Part shown: positions 43,399-56,530 of the stretch, one piece after another
How the letters are laid out: each line of letters begins with the position of its first letter
Numbering within the stretch: the stretch's first letter is position 1
NCBI GenBank assembly: GCA_964057225.1
Contig: OZ059894.1
Coordinates: forward strand, 16,646,476-16,710,475
DNA: 64,000 nucleotides
Direction of reading: 5' to 3'
Source of the DNA: Auanema rhodensis
Lineage: Eukaryota; Nematoda; Chromadorea; Rhabditida; Rhabditidae
Notes under the pieces: model-generated
Seen by the model: only the letters and a program-made list of their open reading frames with translations
What the model was told of the DNA's origin: nothing
Database searches by the model: none
Program-made: the position numbers and the translations under genes

Positions 43399-44811
43399 TT
43401 AATTATTTTCCTTAGCCTCCTGCTCTTCATCTTCATTATCACTTGGATTTTCACTTTTATTGTCACTCTTCAGGCATGGTACCTGCTCATCTACCTCACA
43501 ATTTTCGTCATCACCTTCCTCACGATCACCCTCATCTTCATTGTTATCCTTAGACTTGCCTCCAACGAAACTCTTCAAAGTTTCACCTTCCTCGTCGCTG
43601 TGCTCTCCTGCCTCCTCGTGTCCTGTCAACTCTTTCTCCAACTGTTTCTGACGAAGCTCCATTAAACCTATAAATCAAAAATGTTGAAGAAAACATTTGT
43701 CTTATAAACCTTGGATAAGTTTTTCACTGCTTTTCAGCAGTTCGAGAGATCTAAGAGTGTGCTTGGCAGGACTGAAGAAAATAACAGGCTTTGACTGAGT
43801 CTGTATATGATTTCTTATCAACATGTAATGCTTTTTCTTAGCATCAGCCTGAAATGATAAAGTATTCTATAAATTCTGAGAAAAAAAATTAATTTACATA
43901 TTGAATGAGAGCCTTTTTACGGGTCAGAGCTCGCAATTCAGACTCATGTTCACGTCTCTTATCTTGCAAAGTTCTTCGTTCTTCCATAGCCTATCAAGAA
44001 ACATTTTTAAAAATTTGAAAGTCAATATTACCTGCTCTTTCTCTTGTTTTTTCTTCTCATCTAACCGCTTCTCTATTTCACCTAACTTATCCGCCTGAAA
44101 AAAAAACAATTTTTCCGAGTTACTATTTCAAAAAAAATTTTACCTGCTTTTTCTCAGCAGACTCAATTTTACGTTCTTCTTTCTGGAAACGTTGCAAAGT
44201 ACCAATTAATAAAGAAGAGAACATACGTCTATTTCTGGAATATTAATGAATTAGTATCTTCCAATTTATAAGAAAGATAATGTAAAGCGGATATAAAGAA
44301 AAAGCTAACCTAGATTGAACCTCTTTCTTCTCGGTTTTTGCGAGTTCCTCGATTTTCTCTACACGACTCTTAGTTTCAATTGAAGGCATAACAACAGTTG
44401 ATTGTAGACTCCTATAGCAAATAGAATGATCAAATTCGAAATAACGATAGCAAACCTTTTGGGTCTCAAGTCTACTTCATCATCATCTTCATCTTCGTAA
44501 TCATCTCTACCTCTTTTGGCACCTCGATTTGTCTGAGTGGACCCGTTATACCTAAACAAGAAAATCATCAAAAAATTACAAAGAATACTACGAACTCGAT
44601 ACGTTTCCTGATGGCTGGACCATTACGCCGCTCCATTCCATTCTGAGCCTCATTCGACAGTCTCCTATTACCTCTAAAAAAATTTAAAAATAAGGAAAAT
44701 AGAGAATAACACGAACCTTTCACCTCCTCTACCAAAATGGCCTAATTCACTATCAATAGCTCTTAGCTTTTCATGAACACGTTCAATATCTTTTTCGAGA
44801 TCTTCACTCAT
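43399..44811 (-). CDS. pnn-1: Pinin, nuclear splicing-associated protein
   Basis: Pinin joins the exon junction complex and ASAP/PSAP assemblies and affects splicing. The N-terminus (ATG at 44811) reads SEDLEKDIERVHEKLRAIDS, then an Arg/Gly-rich part (LGHFGRGGER). An acidic stretch (DDYEDEDDDEVDLRPKR) precedes the diagnostic pinin/SDK/memA segment with RRMFSSLLIGTLQRFQKEE. This runs on as a charged coiled coil (KLGEIEKRLDEKKKQEKEQ) to SKPVIFFSPAKHTLRSLELL. The C-terminus is long and acidic, with many Glu/Asp and SDEE-type sites, ending KENN. About nine exons with introns of 38-50 nt. It lies 495 bp downstream of the gephyrin-like gene on the same strand, so co-transcription is possible. Confidence 0.85.
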
Positions 44812-45305
44812 CTAAAATAAACATAAAATCAATACATTCAAAAAATGAAAGTCCTATATACCAATGCATGAAACATACATGAAAATGACTCATAACGACA
44901 CAATTTAAAAAAAACTTTACATATGAGATTAAAAAGATCATCCGTAACTATAAATTAGAAAAATACAAATTTAATTGAAAAATAAAAAAAGAAAGCGCGG
45001 GAAGGGGAAGAATGATTACAAGAGTTAGTGACATAATTAAAAAATTGATAACAGGAATGAGTAAGGTGGGGGGGGGGGAGGAAAAGCGTAATACAAATTA
45101 AAAAGAGAACGGAAATACTATATTAAGTTGGAAGAAAAGAGTAGCCGAGACGATTTCGAGGGCAGAGGTTAAGACTTGTAACATAAGACCGGTATAATCA
45201 AGTGTGAAGCAGCACAAAAAGCTTCTGTATAAGACCAGTTCTCAATTTAAACTAAAAAAAGCGTGCTGTAAAATCGAATGACCTAAAATATTTTAAAAGC
45301 ATGAA
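44812..45305. other. Spacer between gephyrin-like gene and pinin
   Basis: 495 bp on the same transcription unit orientation. It holds a run of eleven G (45068-45078), unusual in this AT-rich DNA, in a purine-rich patch. No coding signal. Confidence 0.45.
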
Positions 45306-47155
45306 TTAGATCTTTCCAACTACAAGAGCTGAAACCACATGTCCAGCAGGGAGTTCAGGTTGAGCTGCTGTCGCAGAGGGTAACACTAACAACAAGTTAG
45401 AGCCCAAAACACTCATTAATCTAAGGAAATATTAATAATTTTCTAAAAGAAGAAATTATTACCTTGATGAGCGTTGAAAGCCTGTTGTAACAGCCAAAGG
45501 CATACCATTACTGGGAACTAATTTAGCTCTTCTGTATTCGGGTCTTTTATCTAGCTTGATATTTTCAGCCAACTGAAAAAAAAAAGAAATTATATGAAGG
45601 CAACTACTCTTAAAAACCTCAACACGAATTTCGGTGTGATGAATAGCTCCATGACCTCCAACCTTACGCAAAAATGGAATTGCAAATAGTAGAGAGCATA
45701 CCCAGCTTGATACAGGATTACCTTAATAAGACCAAATTAAAAGAAAAACAAATACAAATGCAGTACCTGGGACAGCAAAAACCACCTTCTTCTCTTCATT
45801 ATACATTCCGGTTGCAAATGTAGCAGGAAGTCCTGGCTTCATCATGACTCTACCAAAATGGACCTTGAATATATACATCACTAGATAAATTACAATAAAT
45901 TGATTAATACTTTGAAATTGAAACATTCTTGCAGGACAGATTTCAAGAGATCTTTTTCACCCATACTTACACTACCAGAAGTTACCAATACTGGAGCACA
46001 TTTCAAAGCAGTTTCAATTGCTTCAATAAGATGCTCACGGCTTGAACAAAAAAAAATTTAAAAATGAATAAATGAAAAAAATTTACCTATCACGAGCAAT
46101 TCCGGCATCAATCTGCTTAAAACCGAATGTTTGAAAGAGAGCCAATAGCTGAGGTCTGTTGGTATCGATAATCTGGCCTTCTCTAAGCTCGTCATAATCA
46201 TCATTAGAGTCAACCAGCTATAATGATAAGACAAAAATTAAGAAAAATAAAATTCAGAATCAACCTCATTTCCTGTACTCATTACACAAACTTTTGGCTT
46301 TCTGTAAATTGGGATGGCTCGGTGTCCGCTTCCAATCAAAATTCCTATTTCTGCAGGTCCAAGGACACAGCCCTTTTCCAGCAGAACTTCACCAGCAGCA
46401 ACATCACTTCCTGGCTCTCTGAAGGGATAACCAACTTTTAAAAAAAGCTTCTAGAAACAATATAACCTAATATTATGTCCCACAGGTACAGAAGCGCATA
46501 TTTCAACCTCGGTTTCTTCAACACCCTAAAGCAAAATGAATCAAACTAAATTTTGGATGAACTGGTTACATTATGTTTAATTAAGCGAGTCTCTTCAACC
46601 ATAACTACAGCATCAGCCCCAGCAGGTAGAGTAGCACCTTAATCAGAATTACATTGAAAACCAGACAAGTTGGATATCTGACCTGTGCTTACACGGACAC
46701 ATTGATTACTCTGCACGATTCCAGTAAAAGGTTGTCCAGCAGTAGAGGATCCAATCATCATACGGACGCCAGCACCATCGGTTGCTATAGATAGAGCATT
46801 AGTGAAAATTGGTAGTAACGAAACCCGTTACCTATAACGGCATAACCATCCATAATTGAAGTTCTATTCTTTGGAAGATTTGCTTTAGCGTGCACAGTAG
46901 TAGCTAAGATTTTCCCTACAAATCTCCATAATATTGCTAAAATCATCATTACGAAATCACCTGGTTGAAGAGAAACGACTGGAACCATTTTCCACCATGG
47001 TTCGTATGCTTCTTCGAGGACAGTATTTACTGCCTCTCCCATAGTTATGGCAGGCCATTGGCTGATTCGAGCTCTCGATATAACAGAAGACTGGATAGGC
47101 TAAAAAAACACATGTTCAAAATAACATCTCTTTTAAATACTTGGCTATCGCTCAT
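45306..47155 (-). CDS. moc-1: Molybdopterin molybdotransferase (MoeA/gephyrin E domain)
   Basis: Inserts molybdenum into adenylated molybdopterin, the last step of cofactor synthesis. The ATG at 47155 lies shortly after a TATCTTTAG acceptor, fitting trans-splicing. Domain order is that of MoeA: ISRARISQWPAITMGEAVNT, SIMDGYAV, LPAGADAVVMVEE, SVPVGHNIREPGSDVAAGE, LGPAEIGILIGSG, KPKVCVMSTGNEL and GQIIDTNRPQLLALF. It continues with LVTSGSVSMGEKD, then GRVMMKPGLPATF and a VPGNPVSSW turn split by an intron. The C-terminal beta domain has EYRRAKLV and LPAGHVVSALVVGKI. There is no G (MogA-like) domain, so this is the single-domain form, as in C. elegans moc-1, rather than fused vertebrate gephyrin. 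The catalytic fold appears complete. Confidence 0.88.
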
Positions 47156-48211
47156 GATGTGCAACTCGACCTACTGCTAAGCAGTGGCTTCTCCGATACA
47201 ATTCTTGGTTAAATTCCCTAAAGATAGGAAAAAAAATTAATGATAAAAGCAAAATACAATTATATTCATAAATAAACAAAAACATTTCGTTCAAGCCCGA
47301 AGCCTGATCGAGCGCGGGTTTCCGAATTACCAACTAGTACGCAGTGGCACGAAGAGTATTTGAACGCGCTACTACGACATCTTGCGTATGCTGTTTAATT
47401 TTAATTTTTTAAATAAAAAATTTTAATAAATGAAATAAATTTGATATTTAGAATATTTTTCATTATAATGACAAAGGTATAAAATTTACCTTGTCCAAGG
47501 GGAAAAAAAGAACACCGTTCTTAGTTGTGTTTATGAAAAAAATTGAAATGCTTATCTTATCATTTTATTTATCAAAATCTTGTCATAACACCGCTATTAT
47601 TTTTCTAAATTAAATAGGAAACAGTTTATCGGAAATAAACGGAAAATTTTAAGTCTTTTGAGATAATCGAACTCGAAATATGATATGAATTTTGAGCGGA
47701 AATGACTACAATTTAATATTATCATACGGATACTAATCCTCGTAAATCACTAAAGTTGGAGCAATTCAAAATGTTAAACTATAGTCTTTAAAAAATGCGA
47801 AATTCGTTATGGTAAAGTGTATGGATGAAATGAACGATTTGGCCTTGCTAGATCAGTAAGCGAAGTGAACGAATTAGTTCCACATCTGCTATATATGTTA
47901 CTGGTGGCTACATTAACTTTGCCATCCCAGCTAAAAAATGTTTAAAATTCCTACCACTCACCGCTACCTGTGTCACTTTAAGAAAACGACAGAATTATAT
48001 TTATATTCAGTTATAAACAAAGTAATATTGTGGAACGTTGTAATTTGAAAGAAAAGATAACAGGAATCATTAAAGCTATTCATATCGTGTTTGAATTATT
48101 ATATTGGCTTGGTTGGAATGCTAGCTTTATTTGATTTAAATTCAAGTGAATACGATATAATCATTGATAATTAATTTATTAAAAAACACAATAATTCATT
48201 TATAATAAAAT
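47156..48211. other. Spacer upstream of moc-1
   Basis: 5' region of the gephyrin-like gene, with a GC-richer patch at about 47285-47390, then AT-rich DNA. It continues to the 3' end of the next leftward gene. No supported gene. Confidence 0.4.
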
Positions 48212-48624
48212 TTAAACAATATCCGCATTTTTTGGTGTCATTCCCACAACGGTATCAATAGGTTCAGCAAATGGCTCTGGATCAGGTAAGTAATTGATGT
48301 AGTCCTCTAATAATGGATCACTTTCAGTATCTGAAATAGAAAAAAGTTTTTCAAGCATTATGTGAAATGTATTTGAAAGCTATAAGAAAGACTAATTATA
48401 TAAATTAAATTAACTTTTAAAGTAATATATATAAAAAGAAATATAATGAAACTATGTAGTTTCAATATATTCAGAAACAAAAAAAAACTGACCACATTGC
48501 CACCAACAATTATGAGATATTGTAATAAGAACTACAGCAATCAAACCAATAGCTAAGACGAAAAGAGCCAAGACGGCAAAGGCAAAGCCGAGGGCCGCAT
48601 GCTCAACAAATTCCGAAGTAACCA
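48212..48624 (-). CDS. Small single-pass membrane protein, 83 residues
   Basis: Two exons (48624-48492 and 48330-48212) join in phase 1. A short N-terminus is followed by a long hydrophobic segment with small residues (ALGFAFAVLALFVLAIGLIA, then VVLI), then SHNCWWQC with two Cys beside the membrane. The tail is acidic and Pro-rich (DPLLEDYINYLPDPEPFAEP), with LL and YxxL-type sorting motifs. The donor is GTCAGT and the acceptor CTATTTCAG. An ATG seven bases upstream opens a ten-codon frame that overlaps the start. GC content is higher than in the surroundings, supporting coding. I do not recognise the family; a nematode-specific adaptor-like membrane protein is possible. Confidence 0.6.
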
Positions 48625-51118
48625 TCTTGCATCTGAAAAAAGTAAAATGAACTATAGTCTATAATTATATTTTTTTTGTCCCATTTAATGAAGTAATGAT
48701 GAACATTAATAAGGAAAGGAAATAAATAGAAAAAATCTAAAAAATTATGAGGAAAAGCTAATAACAGAACTTCCTCTCTTCATACGCATACATGCATATC
48801 CGAATATCACTTACTCGAATTAAATGGAATCTAGAACGGAATATAACATAGGATAGAGATTCAAACAATAGCTTTTTCCTGAATTTGAATCTGAGATTAA
48901 GGATTTTGAATACTATCACAGACGTTGTATATTTGAAAAAAAAAACAAAGAACAAATTCTGTTTTACCAGATTACAATTGAAATATTTCATATTGAATTT
49001 GATTTCAAAAAAATTTCAATAATTGTTTTTTTTTCCGGACAAAAACAAACAAACTGATTGAAAAATGCTTGAATTCTATAGTGAAGATCATTCGTTCTGT
49101 CATACTAGAGACATCAAATTAATGAAAAGGTCCAAGTGTGATCGTTTGTTCGACACTAAAGTTAACTGAATGATTAAAAATTTGAAAAAGATTAAACTTC
49201 AAAAAGGTCAGTCTAATCTGAAAGACAGAATAGAAACTATTATTTTTCAGAATATACTATATATGTACATGCATTTCACATTTTGAACCAAGAGATTCAA
49301 CAGACTATTGTCAGCAAAGACAACAAGAAATGATTTTTTTTTGAGAAAATTTGGAGAAAAAAAAATATTTGCTTAGCATGATGATGAATTTTATGTATAA
49401 AAGAGCATGATCTTGAAGACATATACTTAAAGAGATCAAGACTAAAAAATATATTTTTCTATGTGTGTTTGTATAGAAATAGTAAAGAAAGAAGTTATAA
49501 TAAAAATATAAAAAGTAAAATAAATTTTTATAATCAAAAATATATAAATCTCTATATATTCTATTTAAGAAATGAGTACATTCAGATGTGTTCAATGAAA
49601 AATTATATTTGTACTATCTAACAGTAGCTAAACTTTTCTTGGAGAAGTTCTATCAGATATCAAACATTCGAAGATAAAATTGAAGTATTCAGAAGCCAAC
49701 AAAATTCAAATTTGTTCAAACATCAGAAAGAAAATCAAAAACTTGTTAACTCTACCGTAAAATATCTTCTATATTGTATAAGATTATCAATATTTTTAAT
49801 TGTTAATAATGAAGACATTACAATGCAAATAGAGCTCGAATTTCAAATATTTTTCTCTGAAACAAACGTGAAAATAAAAGAAAAATATGAAATTAGAAGC
49901 ATCATTTTATTCATGTATACTAGATGTCTCAATACAGAACAGTATAATGGATATAATACATATGAATAAAATATTTTTTTATTAAAATTACTAAATTCTA
50001 TATGAACTTCTTTTCATATAGTTATAGTCATCAGCAAAATAAATTTGTTTATATGAAATCTGAAGAAAGTAAGTTCAATCTCAAGCTGAGATGATCAAAA
50101 AACGTTTAATGAGCATAGTCATTTGAATTCATAATATAGTTTCAAAATCTGATTAATAATTTTTTGCGAGTAGTTCGTAAATTGGAGAGACCATGTTTGA
50201 GTCAAGTGTCTCGAAATGAAATTTAAGCTTCTTCCAAGAAATGAATCTAAATTTATAAAATAAATTAGAAAACTGGGAAACCAGGAAGAAAAAGTGTTCT
50301 TTTTGATTTCTTTAGTAGTTTTTTTTTTTTGACAAAAATCTTAAGAAAACGTTTGCAAATTGTTTGTAAAGTTGTATAATTTCATTTCAAAAGAATTTTT
50401 AAGTCAAAAATACTATGTTATGCTGTAACTTAATACAACTTTTAATTGAATTGAAGAAAAAAAGTAAGAGAAGAGATCATAAGTTAAAGATTTAAAAACC
50501 GAAGTAAAATAAAAAAAAGTAAGTTTAAATATGTGTTACTGTAAGTATATCAGAATTATTTAAAGTGTGTTGCTAAAATTTTAATTATTTTTTCATGTTC
50601 GAGCATAACATGATAAATTTCAAATTGTAATTAATAGTAAAAAATGATAATAATAATATATCACCATGAAGTTAACAGGTATTATTGAAATTTGAACAGT
50701 AATATGTATATATGTACATATATGCATGTTAATATAAGCATAATATATTGGAATGTTTTCTTTTTTTTCATAAAAAAAAAGAAAATTCATATAGATTCAT
50801 ACATATATATATATATTCTTATACAACTTTTATATTTAATGTTCATAAATACCTAAAAATGATCAACTGTTCTTGCTCGTTGACATACGGAAAATGAGAT
50901 GAGTTTGAATTTATGCGCAAAAGACGCTTGCATGAAAAATATATTGAAGAAAATAGAAATATTTACCAAAGTATGTGTCAACTATATTAGTTTGAAGAAA
51001 AAAAAAAGAAGAATATGAGAAGAGGTTGTATACGAAATGAAAAAAATGTATCTAATATGAATCAATCTTTCCTTCTTTCAACTGCTAAAAGATCATGACA
51101 ATGACAATCATTTTAGAC
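48625..51118. other. Gene-poor AT-rich stretch
   Basis: Upstream region of the small membrane-protein gene. There is a minus-strand splice-like pair around 48809-48835 (TTCTAG acceptor, GTAAGT donor) that could be a non-coding leader exon. An 85-codon open frame at 49712-49969 has no protein-like features that I trust. Confidence 0.4.
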
Positions 51119-53220
51119 ATGAGGATTAGAGAAAATGCTGAGAGAGCCAGGCTTAACTATTTCGTTGTTGTCAGTTCGCTGACGCTTAGTTTGGTTCTTT
51201 TCTTCATTCTCCTGTTTACATGATCTTTTTTTCTATTTTGAATTTATTTTTTCTTGTTTAGTAAAAAAGTTTGGATCAGTATTTTCAGATTAAAAATAGA
51301 CGAAATAAGCTCATGGAGGAAGTATGAAGTTCATTACAATGCATCACGAAATATTCAGAAGCTACTAAATATTTTTCAGAAAAAGATAGATTAACTAGGA
51401 TTTGATTTTAAACTGTTGCACAAAATTTCAAATTGCCCTTACTGGAAGTTTATAAACATTTGTCTTATATCTTGGGTAATTTGAATGTTATGTCTATCTT
51501 TTGGAAGAAAAAAAAGGAATAAATCCTCTTTTTTGCTCTTTTTCCTATAAAAAATCTTCAAACAAACGACAAGTGACAAGTAAAAACGACATTGATGTAT
51601 CATTAGTAGTGTCTTCTTTCATTATAATAATGTTTTTTACAAACTTTTAACATTCAAAGACACATGAAGAATAATATAGTTAAGAAACAAAAAACTGGAA
51701 ACATGTTTAGGTATCTATATACTATACTAGAATTTACTAGAATATACTAAATGCATATACATATATGTGTATGTATGTAAAATTACAAAAAAAGAAAAAC
51801 TATTAAAAGATTTTCGCAATAAATTGTTTAATTTTCTCTTCTTTTCCAACAATTTTGGTTGTTTTTGTTTAGTAATATAAACAAAAATATGTTAAATATA
51901 ATCAAGAAAATTATGTAATTATCAAAAAAATATTGGAACAAAATATTTACAAAAATTTCTAAAAAATTACCAAAACATTAATAATATTAAATGTGATCAT
52001 ACATTCATTTTAATTTTTAAATATTTCATAAAAAATGAAAACAAATTAGAATTAGATTCATCAAACAAGATGCTATGTCCGAAGTTAACACTCGAAGATG
52101 GAATGATAGAATAGATAGCCGAAGAGATCGTGTGGCGAGTGACGAGGGAGGGTGGGTGGCAACAACAAAACTGAGCAAAAGTCAAAATTTATTTGTTTGT
52201 TCCGTTATCTATCGTAATCATTAATGCATAGAAAGTCTTTTTTCTGAAAGTACTCACAACATTTCTGCTAAATATAAACGATATTCAGTGCATTTAAGCT
52301 AAAGAAATTACGCAGTTAAATGAATAAATTAAAATATTTTTGTTTGTCAATGCATTATGTAATAAAATAATATTAAAATAGAAGGAAAAAACAAGAGATA
52401 AGAGACCAACATCAAAGCCACAGGAAATTGATGAGCAATTTCAATATAAACTAATTTTAAATATAGTTAATTTAGCAATGAATAAATGTATAAGATATTA
52501 AGATATAGAGAGATAAATCGGTGATGGAATTTCAAATTATTCAGAATCAAGCTTTAACAATTCCAAATATATATATATATACTTCAATATAAATATTATC
52601 ACTTGTTAAAATAGCTAAAGTCTCATATAGCATCGTTCACATCAGTTGACTAGATAGTTTGAAATTTGATAGTTAGTCTTATTATAATAAAAATAATATA
52701 CATATAGTATATACATATAATTCATGAAAAGTTTCTATTTAAAGAGGTATATATACAAGAAAAATAGATGTAATTATATAAAATGAGAAAAAAAAAGAAT
52801 AATATAATGAAACATGATATCATTAAGAATAATATTTCATATTAAAAGTTTCAAAATTATATCATTATATAATAAAATTGAATATAATTGATTAATACTT
52901 GGAGAAAAAAAAAGAAATTGTGATTAAGCTCTGGAATAAGAATGCAACCGTCTAATCAACATCTCAAAGTTAAAATGAGAAATGTCTTTTTCTCTCTGTC
53001 TCATTTCTCAAGAAAAATTTTGCATAGGAGATCTTAGTTGCTGTTCTACCAACCAAATGGCATAAGCTTCTTTTTTTTACAGCTTTTAGTATGGGTTACT
53101 TATGCCAAAATGCTCTAACAATATATGAGTGTATATGTATATAGATGTCTTGCATCTCTTCTCAGCTTTAATTCATCGATCCTATTCGGGAAAACAATAG
53201 AAAATGATGAAGAATTTTGA
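51119..53220 (+). CDS. Possible small membrane protein in the gene-poor stretch (three-exon model)
   Basis: Three coding-like segments join in phase: 51119-51213, 52050-52151 and 53166-53220. The first follows CATTTTAG, starts MRIRENAERARLNYF and holds one membrane span (FVVVSSLTLSLVLFFIL). The second gives DAMSEVNTRRWNDRIDSRRD and VASDEGG, ending at a GTGGGT donor. The third gives FNSSILFGKTIENDEEF and a stop. The product would be 83 residues with a basic membrane-proximal tail. Segments have more GC and a more protein-like composition than flanking DNA. Each piece alone could be chance; phase agreement at both junctions is the main support. No family recognised. Exon 2 can also be read on to a stop at 52224. 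Confidence 0.3.
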
Positions 53221-54787
53221 AGAACGGAAATTAGAAGATTCAACACTAGAATACCAATCAACGTTTAACTTTAGTGGTCAAGTGAATAAGATTTAAATAT
53301 CAACGCGCATTTCTTATTTCATGTAAAACTATAAGCAACATATGTTGCAATTTCACAAAAAGGTTTCGTTTTCTCAAATTCTCATGATATTTCAAGTTCC
53401 ACTTGTTTGTGAAAGAAAAAGTTTGAAAACAAAAATTTGCTTAAAAAACTAACTAAGTTCTCTTGTTCACAATTGGTTGTGTTGACGAGAATGAAATTGT
53501 AGCACATTTCAGATCGTGATAGGGTCCCTGCTGAACATTTTAATTGTTTAAACTTCACATTATATCTCTTTTGATTTAAAAAAAAGATTCGAAAATATTC
53601 TTTTCTACTGGAAAAAAAAACTTTTTCATTTTTCTTAAGTTATTTCAGCTTTATTTTTCTAGAAGAGGAAATGGAAAAACAAAAAAAACTTCGAACTATG
53701 TGGGTATATCGGTGGCGAAAAGCTTTCGAGATAAAGTAGACACTTGTGACAAAAGTTCAAAAAAAGTTTTATAACAGATAAAACTGTCTTAAAAGGATGG
53801 AAATTGAAACAATTAAAAAAACAATTACATTTAAATAAAAATAAATATTATACAAAACCTTTTTTCTCTTTTTCGCTCAATTTAATCTGAACATTTTGAG
53901 TTATATAGAATCATTTCAATTTGCTTTATTAATAGAAAATAATAATAATAAATTAATATAAAATAGTATAATATTAATATTTTTTTTCTTTTAAATCTTC
54001 AACCACATATGGTATATATCAGATTTATCTGATCAAAACTTTTAGAGAGAAGTCATATCAAACTTTTCATAATACTTTTTCAAAATATTATGAGAAAATA
54101 ATAATTTGTGAATCAAGAAACTTCTACAATACTCTTAATGAAAAAGAGATAGACATGTTTCTTTTCATTTTCACGTGCTAAAGATCTTATTTTTTTCTCC
54201 AATTTTATGATATTTAATGCATGTTTCTTCACTAATATTACTTGAATTTGTATTTGTATATGAGGCTGTTACATTTATAAAAAACTTTTCATTCTGTATG
54301 AACTTTAAAGTCATTCATCTCAAATAAAACTTCTTTTTTCTTCAATTCACTTTGGAATGTGACATCAATACTCAGATTAAATGTATTTTCATTAACTTTA
54401 AACAAAGAGAATATACATATGAATCTATATGTAATCTGAATATTAGTAGAAGATGAAAGACCTTCACTAATTGATATATGTCAGTTATGTTAAATGTTCT
54501 CAATGTAACCTTCAACTTAAAAAGAAATCATAAATATCAAATTTTAGTCTCAGTGGCAGTAAAATTTTATGAATTCCCATTTATAAAATAGATATTTTGA
54601 CCTTATTTTGAAGAAACTATAACAAATAATATATGCATGTATAGTATATGTATGTAAGTAAGTAGGAGAGAACGAATGAGGACGATTCCAAACGATGTAG
54701 GAGGAGCGGAACAATAGTTTTCAGTAAATTCAGATTCCACTGAGAATTAGTGTTCACTTCAAATTTAAAAAGAAAAAGTTTATCATC
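53221..54787. other. AT-rich upstream region of the collagen gene
   Basis: No supported gene. A purine-rich patch (about 54660-54715) with AGTAAGTAAGTAGGAGAGAA lies just before the collagen start. Confidence 0.4.
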
Positions 54788-56530
54788 ATGAAATCTTATA
54801 TAAGTATTCTGAATATTCTATCAATTGTTTGTGGAGTATTAACTATTTCTGGGTGTATTATGTCATTTGTTTTTGTACAAAGTTTTCTTGGTGATATTCA
54901 TGATGATATAACATTTATTAATAATAATTTCAAGGTACTTATATATATATATATCGTTTATATTTCATTTCTAACTTATCTATTCAGGATAAATCTGAGG
55001 AAATCTGGCGATCATTGCGTGAAATCAATGTAAATCCAGGAACTCTTCGTAATCGACGTCAGGTATTTCAGATTTTATAGAAAAAGATATTCACAATATG
55101 GAGGGCTTATTTCGAAAATAATTTCTAGGCAATACAACATATGATCGGATATCCGCTCTCGACGTCAACTGCAATTGGTTATAGTCATTTCCCTGCCACA
55201 GTTGATAGCAGAAAGAAGGATATTCGTCGTCGTCCATCAAAAAAAGTAAAAACGACATCTGAAGTAAGGCTATGAAATGGTGTTGAAACAATGTGAATGG
55301 GATATGTTCTTTAGCAGAATTTGAAAGTAGGCAGTCAACGAATAAATGAGATTTTCTATGATACTTCGACTGTTCAAAGTCAAACATATGCATATAGTGT
55401 ACCAGATCCAATTGTTCCACAATATGCTTCGATGTAATTTCTATTATTTGGAATATTATAAGAAAATTATATTATCATAGATATGATAATGATGGTTCAT
55501 CTTCATATGTTTCATCCTATGATACATCTACTACACCAACTACTCCTTCTTTTATACCTTATTCTTCTTTTGAATCTGCTGCTGCTGATGAAAATACATC
55601 TGATGTGGAATTTAAGGAAGAAAAATGGAAACCAATTTGTAGTATGTTAGATGTATGTTCATGATTAATAATGAACGGCTTTAGAATGTCCAACAGAGAA
55701 TAAATGCCCAGCAGGACCACCAGGTCCAAAAGGAATTGATGGAATCCCAGGAGAACATGGAGAGGATGGTGCACCTGGACAGAAGGCTTTAGTACAATAT
55801 TTGTTATTTTCATTGAATATCGATCTATTTCTGAATAGGATATGGATGACACAATGATTATGATTCCTTTAATATCACATTGCATTACATGTCCTCAAGG
55901 TGAAGTTGGCCCACCAGGTGCAGAAGGAAAGAGAGGTTGGACACAAGCACACTATGATCTCAACCTGACATTGCAGGACAGCGTGGACTTCGAGGAGCCC
56001 GAGGTGCAGATGGTGGAGCTGGCAGAGATGGAACACCAGGATTTCCAGGTATTCATATATAAAATATATTTATCTCTAAAGGTGAGTAGGACTTCATGGG
56101 CCTGAGGGAACTCCAGGTGAAGATGGAGAAGCTGGTCCAGTAGGTGTATCGGGAATGCATGGTATAGCTGGAAGTGGATTGCCTGGAGCGAAAGTAAATC
56201 AGAAAAAACAAAAAACATTTATACAAAATATATCGTAGGGTACGCCTGGACTTGAAGGTGAACCTGGACCTATTGGTAGCAATGGATCAGACGGCGTTAA
56301 TGGGTTAATGGGGCCTCCAGGTCCGAGAGGAAGCCAAGGAACTCCTGGAGCTCACGGTGCTTTAGGTGAAGTTGGTGAGGGTGGAATAGAAGGTGAAGCA
56401 GGTAACTAACAGTAAAAATAGTTACAAAGTTCTAAAACTTCGAAATTAAGGTGAAGATGCTGAATATTGTCCTTGTCCTCGTGTACGTCATGACTACTCA
56501 ATGATAGCAAACCGTTTGCTAAAACTATAA
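54788..56530 (+). CDS. Nematode cuticle collagen
   Basis: Structural collagen of the cuticle. The N-terminus has a membrane segment typical of the family (ILNILSIVCGVLTISGCIMS), then IWRSLREINVNPGTLRNRRQ. The RNRR sequence is the expected furin-type processing site. A Ser/Thr/Tyr-rich non-collagenous region of roughly 130 residues follows. The first Gly-X-Y block is flanked by Cys (CPTENKCPAGPPGPKGIDG), followed by a short non-helical interruption (DMDDTMIMIPLISHCITCPQ). Longer Gly-X-Y blocks then lead to the C-terminal EYCPCPRV and a short basic tail. Exons are small, introns about 40-45 nt; one acceptor needs skipping of a nearer AAG (the exon begins after GTGAGTAG at 56090). The long region between the cleavage site and first helix is larger than in most cuticle collagens. 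Confidence 0.85.

Noticed and set aside
43348-43665. Rightward hydrophobic frame of 105 codons opposite pinin
   Set aside because: It is the antisense of the acidic pinin tail; GAA/GAT-rich codons read backwards give Ser/Phe/Leu-rich hydrophobic frames.
49712-49969. 85-codon frame in the gene-poor stretch
   Set aside because: Starts from a non-ATG codon, AT-rich codons only, no motif. A frame of this length is expected by chance in a region this size.
55559-55885. Leftward 108-codon frame over the collagen
   Set aside because: It is antisense to clear collagen exons and splice sites, with no domain.
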